The notes beneath the pieces are model-generated. The model had not been told where the DNA came from. It was given only the letters and a program-made list of their open reading frames with translations, and searched no databases. A DNA stretch of 52,456 nucleotides from Pseudomonas lactucae (GTDB lineage: Bacteria > Pseudomonadota > Gammaproteobacteria > Pseudomonadales > Pseudomonadaceae), in assembly GCF_016937615.1 (NCBI RefSeq), contig NZ_JAFHKI010000001.1:1-52456 (forward strand). The letters run 5' to 3'. Below, piece after piece: positions 1 to 12,285 of the stretch (within the stretch, counting starts at the first letter, position 1; every line of letters begins with the position of its first letter). A program made the translations under genes and the position numbers.

Positions 1-63
1 GTGTTGTCCCTTAACTGACTAACATTACGGCTTGCCCCGCCGCTCGCCGCAGCAAGAACGCTC

Positions 64-582
64 TTATTGCCGGGCATGCTTGACCTGCACCTCAGGCATC
101 GCCGACGAGTGATGGTTGAGGATCTTCCACTGTCCACCCACCTGCTCATACACAAAGGTATAACGCGCCTGCACTTCATGCTTCTCGCCGTTCGCTTGGG
201 TCAAGGTAAAGGTGTAGACCCCGCTGTCCATGGCCACGTTGCTGCCCAGCTGGCGGATTTCGCGGTAGTTGATCTGGCCCACCGGCTTGAGCGCCAGGAA
301 GTGATCGAAGTAGTCCTTGATCTGGTCCGGCGTGGTGCGCACCTGGTTGGACACGGTAGGCTGCAACACCGCATCCGGCGCATACAGGTCGACCACCGCG
401 TTCACGTTACCGGTCTGCAAGGCACTGTTCCAACGGTCGAATAAACCGGCGATCTCACGCTCTTTCACATTGGCCGGTGCCTGGGCCACCTCACGGTAGA
501 CATAGGGTGATGCCTGCTCGGCCTGAACCAACGGGGCGCTGAAGGCGAGAATCAGGGCGATCGAAGCGGCTTTGAATGTCAT
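64..582 (-). CDS. Secreted SnoaL-like (SgcJ/EcaC-type) protein
   Basis: A 172-residue protein with an N-terminal signal peptide (MTFKAASIALILAF, likely cut after VQA near residue 20). It is followed by a single NTF2-like domain of the SgcJ/EcaC/SnoaL type, seen in the helix FDRWNSALQTGN, then VVDLYAPDAVLQPT, and the closing strands YTFVYEQVGGQWKILNHHSS. Such small cone-shaped folds bind or turn over small hydrophobic ligands, or act as association domains; no substrate can be read from the sequence. The reading frame runs on upstream to 642, but the start at 582 is preferred because a CTGGAG ribosome site lies just upstream and the signal peptide begins there. It is transcribed away from the kinase gene at 740, so the two share the 157-base gap. 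Family call good, function unknown. Confidence 0.8.
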   Translation of the reverse strand: MTFKAASIALILAFSAPLVQAEQASPYVYREVAQAPANVKEREIAGLFDRWNSALQTGNVNAVVDLYAPDAVLQPTVSNQVRTTPDQIKDYFDHFLALKPVGQINYREIRQLGSNVAMDSGVYTFTLTQANGEKHEVQARYTFVYEQVGGQWKILNHHSSAMPEVQVKHARQ

Positions 583-739
583 TGCAATACTCCAGGGGGT
601 TGTCGTGGCGCCCACTTTGCCAACCTGCCCACCGCGCGCCATCGGCCAACCGGAGGCATTTGCCTATGCCATTTGGCAGATAGCGCTCAACCGCCCCGGC
701 AAGGTCTAATAGCCGCCTCGCGCCCCTGAGCATCCCGTT

Positions 740-1902
740 ATGCAGAACACACCCTTTGATCCCGGCAGCGCCTTGGCCATGCGCGCGCATTTCAGACAAT
801 CGGAAAGTCGCACGGCGCGCCTGCGTCTGTTGGTGGACACGGGCCAGGCATTGGCGCAGTTGGCCCCCGACGTCATGCGCGAGCGCGTGCTGACAAGGGC
901 CTGCGGCTTCCTCGCAATGGACCACGGCGTGCTGCTGGAATGGGAGGCTGACGGCGACGCCCAGATCACCGCTCGCCATGGCAGCCCGGCGCGACCGGCC
1001 AACCTGGCCGCCCTCGCCGACCGCGACCTGCGCGCGCCACGCTGGCAGACGCAGCCGCACAGTGCTTTGCAGGTGCCGTTGTGCGGCAGTCACGGCGCGG
1101 CCTTTGGCATGCTGATCGTGGGCAATAGCGTCAGCCTGCAAGCGCCGGAACATGAGGACATCGAATCCCTGCAACTGCTCGCCACGCTGTTGGCCACACA
1201 TGTGGAAAACCACCGCCTGCTGACCACGCTCAAGGCACGCGACCGCACGCTGTCCGACCTGGTCAACCGTTTGCTGCATGCGCAGGAAGATGAACGCAAA
1301 CGGGTGGCCTACGACCTGCACGACGGCCTCGCACAGACCCTTGCCGGTCTGCACCAACGGCTGCAAGGCTTCGCCGGCCGCTGCCCGGACCTGCCGCAGG
1401 CATTGAGTGCGGATTTGCAAGCGATCCTCAGCCTGGCCCAGCACTCTGTCGGCGAGGGCCGACAACTGATCGCGGGCCTGCGTCCCACCGTGCTGGATGA
1501 TTTCGGCGTGTTCAAGGCCCTCGATAAAGAGGCCGATCGCCTGCGTGACGCCGGGATCGATGTGGTGTGGCAGGCGCAGTGCGAAACGCGACTGCCCAGC
1601 CAGGTGGAAATCGCCCTGTTCAGGATCGGCCAGGAAGCCATCAATAATGTGCTCAAGCACGCACAGGCGAGCCAGGTGCGACTGGCGCTGGTGTTGCGCG
1701 ACGCGACGGCCGTACTGCAGTTGGACGACAACGGCAGGGGTTTCATCTGCGAACAACCACGCGATGCCGCCCGGCACCTGGGGCTTGCCACCATGCATGA
1801 GCGCGCCAGCTTGTTGGGCGGCTTTTTCAGCTGCGTCAGTGCCGTCGACGGTGGCACGCAACTGCAGGCCCGCGTGCCGATACAGCCCCAGGGAGCCGCG
1901 CA

Positions 1903-1906
<4 letters not shown>
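740..1906 (+). CDS. Soluble GAF-domain sensor histidine kinase (NarL/HisKA_3 class)
   Basis: A 388-residue kinase with no membrane segment, so it senses a cytoplasmic signal. Residues about 20-165 look like a GAF sensor domain. A HisKA_3 dimerisation helix follows with the phospho-accepting His194 in DLHDGLAQTL, then an HATPase_c domain with the N-box GQEAINNVLKHA and G-box DDNGRGF near residues 290-345. This class pairs with LuxR-type response regulators, and one starts inside its last codons (ATGA overlap at 1903-1906), so they almost certainly form a cognate pair. No strong ribosome site precedes 740; the in-frame ATG at residue 14 is an alternative start. The signal and target genes cannot be read. 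Confidence 0.9.
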
Positions 1907-4862
<2,956 letters not shown>

Positions 4863-4866
<4 letters not shown>

Positions 4867-5351
4867 ACACCGACCTGCGTATTCTGATCATCGACGACCA
4901 ACGCCCTAACCTCGAACTGGTGGAGCAACTGCTGGCGCGCGAAGGGCTGACCAACGTGCTGAGCAGCACCCAGCCGCTGCTCACCCTGGAACTGTTCAAC
5001 AGCTTCGAGCCGGACCTGGTGATCCTCGACCTGCACATGCCCGAGTTCGACGGTTTTGCGGTGCTGGAGCAACTCAACCGGCGCATCCCCCACGACGAAT
5101 ACCTGCCGATCCTGGTGCTCACCGCCGACGCCACCCGCGACACGCGCCTACGTGCCCTGGCGCTGGGTGCCAGGGACTTCATCAGCAAGCCACTGGACGC
5201 GCTGGAAACCATGTTGCGGGTATGGAACCTGCTGGAAACCCGCGCGCTCTACACAACCTTGCGCAGGTTGGTACCGGCGCAGCGGATCGAGTTGTTGCAA
5301 CGGCGTGAATCAACGGGCAATCTCCACGCCGCCGGGGACACTCCGGCCTAG
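4863..5351 (+). CDS. Single-receiver response regulator with short C-terminal tail
   Basis: A 162-residue protein starting at a GTG that overlaps the stop of the hybrid kinase (GTGA, 4863-4866). The receiver shows IIDDQRPNLELVEQ, the phospho-acceptor in LVILDLHMPEFDG, the conserved threonine in LVLTADA and lysine in DFISKPLD. About 40 residues follow (RVWNLLETRALY and on) that resemble the start of the linker in RpfG-like regulators, but no HD-GYP, GGDEF or DNA-binding domain is present. It is therefore a phosphate carrier or protein-interaction output. It is the last member of the overlapping signalling set and is a likely partner of the hybrid kinase. Confidence 0.85.
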
Positions 5352-5387
5352 CTCCCCCATCGATCGCACCTCAAGGATGGCCCGCAC

Positions 5388-5918
5388 ATGGCGGCTTCGA
5401 ACAAATGGCTGATGTCGTCAGTCGCGTATTACCTGGATTTCTTCACCATCCCCTTGTTCATCGGCTTTGCGCTGTGGCTGGCGCCCCTGGATCCATGGCA
5501 ACTGCTCGCCGGTCTGCTGGCCTGGACGCTGGTGGAGTATTCGGCGCACCGCTTCCTGTTCCACTCGCTGTACCGCCGCGAACACTGGACCCACCACATT
5601 GATGTACTGGCCTACATCGGGGTGTCGAGCTGGAAAACCAGCACCACCTTTGCCGCGCTGTTGCTGTTTGCCTGGTACACCGGCCTGACCTCGGCGTTCA
5701 TCGGCGCGGTGACCGGCTACTTCTATTACATCTCGGTGCATTACGTGATGCACCGCCCCGCGCATTGGGCGTACCGCTATATTCCGGGGCTGGTTGCCAA
5801 CCACGACCTGCATCACCGCCAAGGCATCGAGAAAAACTTCGGCGTGTCCTCGCCGCTGTGGGACCACGTGTTTCGCACCTTCATTCGCACCCCGGCAAGG
5901 GTTGATACCCCGCGGTGA
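5388..5918 (+). CDS. Sterol desaturase / fatty acid hydroxylase-family membrane protein
   Basis: A 176-residue integral membrane protein with the histidine clusters of the fatty-acid hydroxylase superfamily (di-iron enzymes): HRFLFH, HWTHH, HRPAHW and HDLHHRQ. These alternate with hydrophobic segments (LDFFTIPLFIGFALWL, LLAGLLAWTLVE, FAALLLFAWYTGL). Members insert oxygen into lipids or sterols at the membrane; the substrate is not readable here. At 176 residues it is shorter than many family members but keeps all the histidine boxes. AAGGA lies about ten bases before the ATG. It follows the response regulator by 36 bases and may share its transcript, which would make it a possible envelope-lipid output of the signalling set (inference). 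Confidence 0.8.
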   Translation: MAASNKWLMSSVAYYLDFFTIPLFIGFALWLAPLDPWQLLAGLLAWTLVEYSAHRFLFHSLYRREHWTHHIDVLAYIGVSSWKTSTTFAALLLFAWYTGLTSAFIGAVTGYFYYISVHYVMHRPAHWAYRYIPGLVANHDLHHRQGIEKNFGVSSPLWDHVFRTFIRTPARVDTPR

Positions 5919-5965
5919 AGGTAACGTACCCGTCATAAACCAGACGGAAGGCACATAGGGAGGGC

Positions 5966-5992
5966 TAAAGTTGCGGCGAACAGTGCGGATAA
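5966..5992 (+). promoter_or_regulatory. Sigma-28 (FliA) promoter of the chemotaxis operon
   Basis: TAAA at 5966-5969, exactly 15 bases, then GCGGATAA at 5985-5992. The FliA consensus is TAAA-N15-GCCGATAA, so this is one mismatch with exact spacing. It lies 45 bases before the first gene of the chemotaxis operon, which is what FliA control of motility genes predicts. Confidence 0.75.
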
Positions 5993-6023
5993 CTTCTATG
6001 TTGTTTATATCCGCAATACTGTT
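5979..6023. repeat. Imperfect inverted repeat over the FliA -10 element and leader
   Basis: The left arm AACAGT-GCGGATA (5979-5991) pairs with TATCCGCA-AT-ACTGTT (6008-6023), interrupted only by a two-base bulge, around a 16-base AT-rich centre. The left arm contains the promoter -10 element and the right arm ends one base before the AAGGA ribosome site. The left arm would lie upstream of or at the transcription start, so a DNA-level operator is more likely than an RNA hairpin. Confidence 0.5.
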
Positions 6024-6037
6024 CAAGGACCGAACTC

Positions 6038-7246
6038 ATGACCCCGAGTCAATCCAGCCGTACTGCCCTCCCCGGTCATCCGCGTATTCTTTGGTTCGCT
6101 TTACTCCCAGTCATCCCCGCCGCCGTCTGGATACTCCTGCAGTCCGCGTCCCCGGCCAACCTGGCGGCCTGCGCGGTGCTGGCGCTGATCGGCCTCGGTG
6201 CCTGCGTCTGGAGCGCACGGGTGCAGCGCGAGGCGGTGCGCCGCGCCTTTGCGCTGGAAGTCCCTGGCGCCACGCAGGCCCTACAACAGAGTGCGGACTC
6301 ACGGGCACAACTCGACGAAGTCTTGCTCGGCGCCATGCCGATCTGGGCCAAACAGGTGGAAAGCTCGCGCCAGCAGACCGAAGACGCCATTGTCAGCCTG
6401 GCTAATCGTTTCACCGGTATTTCCGCGCGATTGCAAGACACCGTGCACGCCTCACAGCAAGCCGCCGGCGAGCTCGATGGGCAGGCCGCCGACGGCGCCC
6501 TCAAGGTGCTGGCGCGCAGCGACAGCGAGCTGAGCCAAGTCATCGACTCCCTCAAGGCCGCTCAATCGAGCCGCGACCAGACCCTGTCCCAAGTACGCAG
6601 CCTGACTGCCTATACCGGTGAGTTGCGCAGCATGGCCGCCGATGTGGCGGCGATCGCGGCACAAACCAATCTGCTGGCCCTCAACGCGGCGATCGAGGCG
6701 GCACGCGCCGGTGAAGCCGGGCGTGGTTTTGCAGTGGTGGCCGATGCGGTGCGCAGCCTGTCGAGCAAGTCCAGCGAGACCGGCCAGCAGATGTCGGCCA
6801 AGGTCGACATCATCAATAACGCCATCAACCAACTGGTGCAGGCGGCCTCCAGCAGCGCCGACCAGGACAGCCACTCGGTGGCCGCGTCCGAGCAGAGTAT
6901 CCAGCAGGTGCTTGAGCGCTTTCAGACCATCACCGGTCACCTGGCCGACTCCGCCGACCTGCTCAAGCAGGAAAGCTACGGGATTCGCGACGAGATGACC
7001 GAGGTGCTGGTCAACCTGCAATTCCAGGACCGGGTCAGCCAGATCCTCAGTCATGTGCGCGACAACATGCACGCCCTGCATGAGCACCTGCTGCAGGCCA
7101 GCCAGGCGCCGGACCAGCCGGTGGCCGTGGATGCCCGGCAGTGGCTGGCGCGTATGGAGGCCACCTATGCCACCGACGAGCAGCGGCGTACGCACCATGG
7201 CACCGCGGCCGCGCAACAGCGTTCAGAAGACATCACCTTTTTCTAG
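6038..7246 (+). CDS. Membrane-anchored methyl-accepting chemotaxis-like protein without a ligand domain
   Basis: A 402-residue protein with two closely spaced hydrophobic segments (about residues 18-36 and 42-59) and almost nothing between them, so there is no periplasmic sensor domain and no recognisable HAMP. The rest is a signalling coiled coil with the receptor hairpin [20 protein letters not shown] near residue 205 and [15 protein letters not shown]. The C-terminus is EDITFF. AAGGA sits eight bases before the ATG. As first gene of the che operon it probably works with the CheA/CheW encoded downstream as an internal or membrane-state sensor rather than a classical ligand receptor (inference). 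Its place at the head of the operon recalls the first receptor gene of the P. aeruginosa Che2 cluster. Confidence 0.85.
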   Translation: MTPSQSSRTALPGHPRILWFALLPVIPAAVWILLQSASPANLAACAVLALIGLGACVWSARVQREAVRRAFALEVPGATQALQQSADSRAQLDEVLLGAMPIWAKQVESSRQQTEDAIVSLANRFTGISARLQDTVHASQQAAGELDGQAADGALKVLARSDSELSQVIDSLKAAQSSRDQTLSQVRSLTAYTGELRSMAADVAAIAAQTNLLALNAAIEAARAGEAGRGFAVVADAVRSLSSKSSETGQQMSAKVDIINNAINQLVQAASSSADQDSHSVAASEQSIQQVLERFQTITGHLADSADLLKQESYGIRDEMTEVLVNLQFQDRVSQILSHVRDNMHALHEHLLQASQAPDQPVAVDARQWLARMEATYATDEQRRTHHGTAAAQQRSEDITFF

Positions 7247-7255
7247 GAGCACAGC

Positions 7256-7624
7256 ATGGCGAAGAATGTATTAGTGGTCGACGACTCGAGCAGTGTGCGG
7301 CAGGTGGTCGGCATCGCCTTGAAAAGCGCCGGCTACGACGTAATCGAGGCGTGCGACGGCAAGGATGCCCTGGGCAAGCTCAACGGGCAGAAGGTGCACC
7401 TGATCATCAGCGACGTGAACATGCCCAACATGGACGGCATCACCTTCGTCAAGGAGGTCAAGAAGCTGGCCAGCTACAAGTTCACCCCGATCATCATGCT
7501 GACCACCGAATCGCAGGAATCGAAAAAAGCCGAAGGCCAGGCCGCTGGCGCCAAAGCCTGGGTGGTCAAGCCGTTCCAGCCGGCGCAGATGCTGGCGGCG
7601 GTGTCCAAATTGATCCTGCCCTGA
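7256..7624 (+). CDS. cheY: CheY-like chemotaxis response regulator
   Basis: A stand-alone receiver of 122 residues: acidic pair D9/D10, phospho-acceptor D53 (IISDVNMPNMDG), switch threonine near residue 83 (IIMLTTESQ) and lysine K105 (VVKPFQPAQ). It lacks any output domain, so it acts by binding a partner: the flagellar switch or another target of this second-type che system. It starts nine bases after the receptor-like gene, with an AGGAG site (TTCTAGGAGC) directly before the ATG. It is the expected phosphate target of the CheA encoded downstream. Confidence 0.92.
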   Translation: MAKNVLVVDDSSSVRQVVGIALKSAGYDVIEACDGKDALGKLNGQKVHLIISDVNMPNMDGITFVKEVKKLASYKFTPIIMLTTESQESKKAEGQAAGAKAWVVKPFQPAQMLAAVSKLILP

Positions 7625-7646
7625 CCGCTAACGACCCGGAGGCCCC

Positions 7647-7934
7647 ATGCCCATCATCAGCGAAACAGTCGAAGGCATCGCCCGCGTGGGCATCGAGGGC
7701 GAACTGACGATCTACACCGTGGCCGAACTCGCCGCCGAGCTGCTGCCCCAACTCGGCACTGCGCCGCGCCTGGAGCTTGATCTGTCGCAGGTCACGGAAA
7801 TCGACGGCGCCGGCCTGCAATTATTGGCGGTGATCCACCGCGAGGCCACAGCCGGCGGTACGCCGGTAAGTCTTGTCGGACAAAGTCAGGCGGTGACCCA
7901 AACGTTGCAATTATGTGGCGGCACTGTCTTTTAG
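7647..7934 (+). CDS. STAS-domain protein of the chemotaxis operon
   Basis: A 95-residue single STAS domain, the fold of anti-sigma-factor antagonists: strand VGIEGELTIYTV, the core LELDLSQVTEIDGAGLQLL, and the closing segment QSQAVTQTLQLCGG. The acidic-Gly loop (EIDGAG) has no serine or threonine at the place phosphorylated in SpoIIAA-like proteins, so regulation by phosphorylation there is doubtful. GGAGG lies a few bases before the ATG. It sits between cheY and cheA. STAS genes accompany some alternative che clusters but their role there is not settled; a partner-binding role near CheA is inference. Confidence 0.85.
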   Translation: MPIISETVEGIARVGIEGELTIYTVAELAAELLPQLGTAPRLELDLSQVTEIDGAGLQLLAVIHREATAGGTPVSLVGQSQAVTQTLQLCGGTVF

Positions 7935-7975
7935 CGCGCCATACCCCGATCAACGAGCGACAAAGGAATGTCCAG

Positions 7976-10014
7976 GTGAGTATTAATCTCGATCAGGCAC
8001 AGCAGACCTTCATCGCCGAAGCACGCGAGCTGTTGCAGGTCATGGAGCAATCCCTGCTGCAACTGGAGAGCGAGCCAGGTGATGAGGATGCCATCGGCGC
8101 GGTGTTTCGCGCCGCACATACCATCAAGGGCTCGGCCGGGCTCTTCGGCCTGGCGCCGATCGTGGGGTTCACGCATATCGTCGAAGACGTGCTCGACCGC
8201 CTGCGCGACGGCAGTGTGACGGTGGATGCGGAGCTGATCGCGGTGCTGCTCAAGTGCGGCGACCACATCCTCGATCTGATCGAGGCGGTCGACCACCACG
8301 GTGGCGCGCTGCAACCTGCGACGCTGGCGCGCGGCGAGGTGTTGCGCGAGGCGCTGAGCGCCTATCAACCGCTGCAGACCGCCAGCGCCGCCATCGAAAC
8401 CTTTGGCGCGGATGACGCGCCCCAGGCCGAAGTGCTCTGGCACATTTCCCTGCGCTTCGGCGTGGACGTGTTCCGCAATGGCATGGACCCGTTGTCCTTC
8501 CTGCGCTACCTCGACACGCTGGGCCAGCTGCTGCAAGTCACCACCCTGACCGACAGCCTTCCACCCGTGGACGCCTGGGACCCGGAAAGCTGCTACCTGG
8601 GTTTCGAGATCGACCTGCGTTCGAATGCCAGCCACACCACCCTCAATGAAGTCTTCGATTTCGTACGCGATGATTGCCAAGTGCACATTCGTGCCCTCGA
8701 TGAAACGAGCGACAGCAGCGCCGCCACCGGTACCGAATTGGTCACCCAGGCCGCGCCAGGCCCCATGGAGACGGCGCAACAGCGGGTGGCGACCACCAGC
8801 GAAACCAAGCCCCGGGACGGCAGCTACGTGCGGGTCAATGCCGACAAGCTCGACGAATTGATCAACCTGGTCGGCGAGCTGGTCATCGCCAGCGCCGGCG
8901 CCAGCCTGCTGGCCCGCTCCTGCAACAACGACCCGTTGCAGGAAGCCACGTCCACCGTGTCGGGGCTGGTGGAAGAGATCCTCGACGGCGCCCTGCACCT
9001 GCGAATGATCCCCATCGGCGATACGTTCAATCGCTTCCGCCGCGTGGTGCGCGATGTCAGCCAGGAACTGGGCAAGGACATCGACCTGATCATCAGCGGC
9101 GCGGAAACCGAGCTGGACAAAACCGTGGTGGAGAAAATCGGCGACCCGCTGATGCACCTGTTGCGCAACGCCATGGACCACGGCATCGAAAACGCCGACG
9201 CCGGCGCGCGGCGGGCAAGCCGGCCAAGGGCTACCTGAGCCTGAACGCCTATCACGACTCAGGCAGCATCGTGATCGAAATCGCCGACGACGGTGCCGGG
9301 CTCAACCGCGAACGTATCCTGGAAAAAGCCCAGGAACGCGGGCTGATCGCCAGCGGTGCGGTGCTCACCGACCAGGAGATCTACAACCTGATTTTCGAAG
9401 CCGGCTTCTCCACGGCCGAGGCGGTGACCAACCTTTCCGGGCGCGGTGTCGGCATGGACGTGGTCAAGCGCAATATCACCCTGTTGCGCGGCACCGTCGA
9501 CCTCGACAGCCGCCCAGGCCAGGGCACCGTGGTGCGCATTCGCCTGCCGCTGACCCTGGCGATCATCAATGGCTTCCTGGTGGGCATCGACCAATCCACC
9601 TACGTGATTCCGCTGGACATGGTTCAGGAGTGCATCGAGCTGGACGAACGCCAGCGCCAATCCAGCCGCGACCAGGGCTACCTGGACCTGCGCGGCGAGG
9701 TGTTGCCGCTGGTGGACCTGCGCGAGCACTTCAACCACGAAGGCCCGGCGGCCCGCCGTCAGAACGTGGTGGTGGTGCGCTATGCCGAACACAAGGCCGG
9801 GCTGGTGGTGGATGACCTGCTCGGCGAGTTCCAGACCGTGATCAAACCCTTGGGCAAGCTGTTCGGCGCGCTGCGCGGCATCAGCGGCTCGACCATTCTG
9901 GGCAGCGGTGCGGTGGCCTTGATTCTGGATGTGCCGGCGCTGCTCAACCAAATCGTACAACAAGAAGCGCGCACGCCTCAGGTGCCACCGTCGGCCTCGG
10001 TCGTCGTGCGCTGA
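7976..10014 (+). CDS. cheA: CheA chemotaxis histidine kinase, broken by a one-base loss
   Basis: About 679 residues when repaired, starting at GTG 7976 (AAGGA upstream). The N-terminal Hpt domain carries phospho-accepting His48 ([14 protein letters not shown]). The dimerisation domain follows ([18 protein letters not shown]), then the ATP-binding core with N-box [16 protein letters not shown] and [13 protein letters not shown], and a CheW-like P5 domain ([15 protein letters not shown]) that docks CheW and receptors. The frame is lost near 9203, straight after the N-box: one frame stops at 9238 while the ATP lid, G-boxes and P5 continue in another. If real this would abolish kinase activity and the operon's output. 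Everything downstream of the break is well preserved, which argues for sequence error. Confidence 0.88.
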
Positions 10015-10043
10015 AGCATTTGTCATTCCATGGAGGTTTCCCG

Positions 10044-11701
10044 ATGAAATGGTTCTACGATCTCAAGATTTCCACCAAGTTGATCAGCTCATTCCTGGTG
10101 GTCCTGGCGCTCACAGCGGGCATGGGCGCGTTCGCCATCCTCCAGCTCGGCGCCGTCAACCATGCGGCGCAGGAGATCCGGGGCAACTGGATGCCGTCGA
10201 TGCGCGCGGCGGCAGGCATGCGTTTTTTTGCCGCCAACTACCGACTGAAAGAAAACCGCAACATCAGCACCGAAATCGCCGAGGAAAAAGCCCAGGCCGA
10301 GCGCGAAGCCGTGGAAGCGCGCCAGCAGTTCGAAACCCGGCTGGGCACCTACGAACAACTGTTGTCGAACGACGAGGACCGTCAGCTGCTGGTCAGCGTG
10401 AAGAGCGCCTGGAGCGCTTACCTGGGAGCCAGCCAGCAATTGCTGGAGCTGTCCCGGCAGAACCAGGAAGCCCAGGCCCGCGCCCTGCTGCGCGGCGAGT
10501 CCAAGGTGCACTTCGACGAGCTGACCAACCGCTTGCAGAAAATGGTCGAACTCAACGACGCCGGCGCCACGGTAGCCGGTGACAGGGGCTCGGCGCTGTA
10601 TGAAGAATCACGCCTGTTGATCATTGTGGTACTGGGCGCGGCGCTGCTGATCGGCCTGGGGCTGGCGCTGTTCATCGCGCGGATCATTTCCCGCCCACTG
10701 CGACTGGCGGCAAGCGCCGCCGAGCAATTGGCCGAGGGCAATCTCAATACCCCTATCGCGCCAGGCTCGAAGGATGAAACTGGCATGGTGCTCAACGCCA
10801 TGCGCAACATGGTCGGCAAACTGGCGCACATCATCGGCGAAGTGCGCAACGCCGCCGACAACCTGGCCAGCGCCTCGGAGCAAGTCAGCGCCACCGCGCA
10901 GTCGATGAGCCAGGCCACCAGCGAACAGGCCGCCAGCGTCGAGGAAACCAGCGCGTCGGTGGAGCAGATGAGCGCCAGCATCAACCAGAACACCGAAAAC
11001 GCCAAGGTCACCGACGGCATGGCCAGCAAGGCCGCCAAGGAAGCCACCGACGGCGGCGAGTCGGTGCAGCAGACGGTGGTGGCGATGAAGAAAATCGCCC
11101 AGCGCATCAGCATCATCGACGACATCGCCTACCAGACCAACCTGCTGGCGCTCAACGCCGCGATCGAGGCTGCACGGGCCGGCGAACACGGCAAAGGCTT
11201 TGCCGTAGTCGCGCCGAAGTGCGCAAACTGGCGGAGCGCAGCCAGGTGGCCGCCCAGGAAATCGGCGAGTTGTCGTCCAGCAGCGTGGACATGGCCGAGA
11301 AAGCCGGCAAGTTGCTCGACGAGATGGTGCCCTCGATCAACAAAACCTCCGACCTGGTGCAGGAAATCAGCGCCGCGTCCGAGGAACAGGCAGCCGGTGT
11401 CGCGCAGATCAATACGGCCATGACCCAGCTCAACCAGGTCACCCAGCAGAACGCCTCCAGCAGCGAGGAACTGGCCGCCACCGCCGAAGAAATGAGCAGT
11501 CAGGCCGAGCAGCTGCAACAAGCCATGAGTTTCTTTGTGCTTGACGCCACCCCCAGGGCCGCGGTGCAAAGCAGCCACGTAGACAGTCAGGGCAGCAAGC
11601 CCAGCCGTCAGCCACCGCGCCCGGCACCGCAGGCTCCGCGCCAGGCCTTTGCCTACAACATGGCCAGCGCCCCGGACGAATCGGAATTCACCCGTTTCTG
11701 A
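10044..11701 (+). CDS. 4HB-type methyl-accepting chemotaxis receptor with C-terminal pentapeptide, broken by a one-base loss
   Basis: About 552 residues when repaired; start set by TGGAGG eight bases upstream. Transmembrane helix at ~11-33, a four-helix-bundle periplasmic domain (~34-189), a second helix at ~190-213 ([18 protein letters not shown]), HAMP, then the signalling hairpin [20 protein letters not shown]. The frame shifts near 11213, inside the conserved segment after GFAVVA, and continues as [14 protein letters not shown] in the other frame. The last ~50 residues are a proline-rich, flexible linker ending in EFTRF. This fits the x-aromatic-x-x-aromatic pattern of the pentapeptide that tethers CheR/CheB (NWETF, GWEEF). 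The gene lies between cheA and cheW and is the natural receptor of this system. Confidence 0.88.
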
Positions 11702-11737
11702 TGCCAGGCATCGACACGGGCTTATAGGGAGAATGAC

Positions 11738-12276
11738 ATGGGTGCAGTGATGACTACCCGGCAGGCCGCGGTTACGGCCGATGAGGATGCCCAATACCTG
11801 ACCTTCATGCTCGGCGGCGAGATGTTCGCCATCGGCATTCTGGGCATCAAGGAAATCATCGAGTACGGCAGCCTGACGGTGGTGCCGATGATGCCCGCGT
11901 TCGTGCGCGGCGTGATCAACCTGCGCGGCGCCGTGGTGCCGGTGGTGGACCTGTCGGCGCGGTTTGGCCGGGCGAACTCGGCGATTACCCGACGCTCCTG
12001 TGTGATTATCATCGAAGCGAGCACCGAAGATGGCCAGCCCCAGGACATCGGACTGCTGGTGGACACGGTATCTGCCGTGCAAGAGATCCCGGCGGCGCAG
12101 ATCGAGCCGCGCCCAGCTTCGGCGCGCGGATTCGCGCCGACTTCATCGGTGGCATGGCCAAGGTCGAAGGCAAGTTCGTGATTGTGCTGGAGGTGGACAA
12201 AGTGCTGTCTATCGATGAGATGTCCAGCCTGGCCGAAAGCGCCCAGGTCCCGGCGCTCGACCTCGACCCGCGTTGA
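11738..12276 (+). CDS. cheW: CheW coupling protein, broken by a one-base loss
   Basis: About 179 residues when repaired. CheW couples receptors to CheA. Seen: FMLGGEMFAIGILGIKEI, then the diagnostic PMMPAFVRGVINLRGAVVPV, then VVDLSARFGR and LLVDTVSAVQEIP. Near 12110 the frame changes; the first frame ends at 12181 and the second continues SFGARIRADFIGGMAK through VLEVDKVLSIDEM to a stop at 12276. One restored base joins them. AGGGAGA lies just before the ATG. It is placed after the receptor and before cheR. Confidence 0.87.
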
Positions 12277-12285
12277 GGTGTGATC

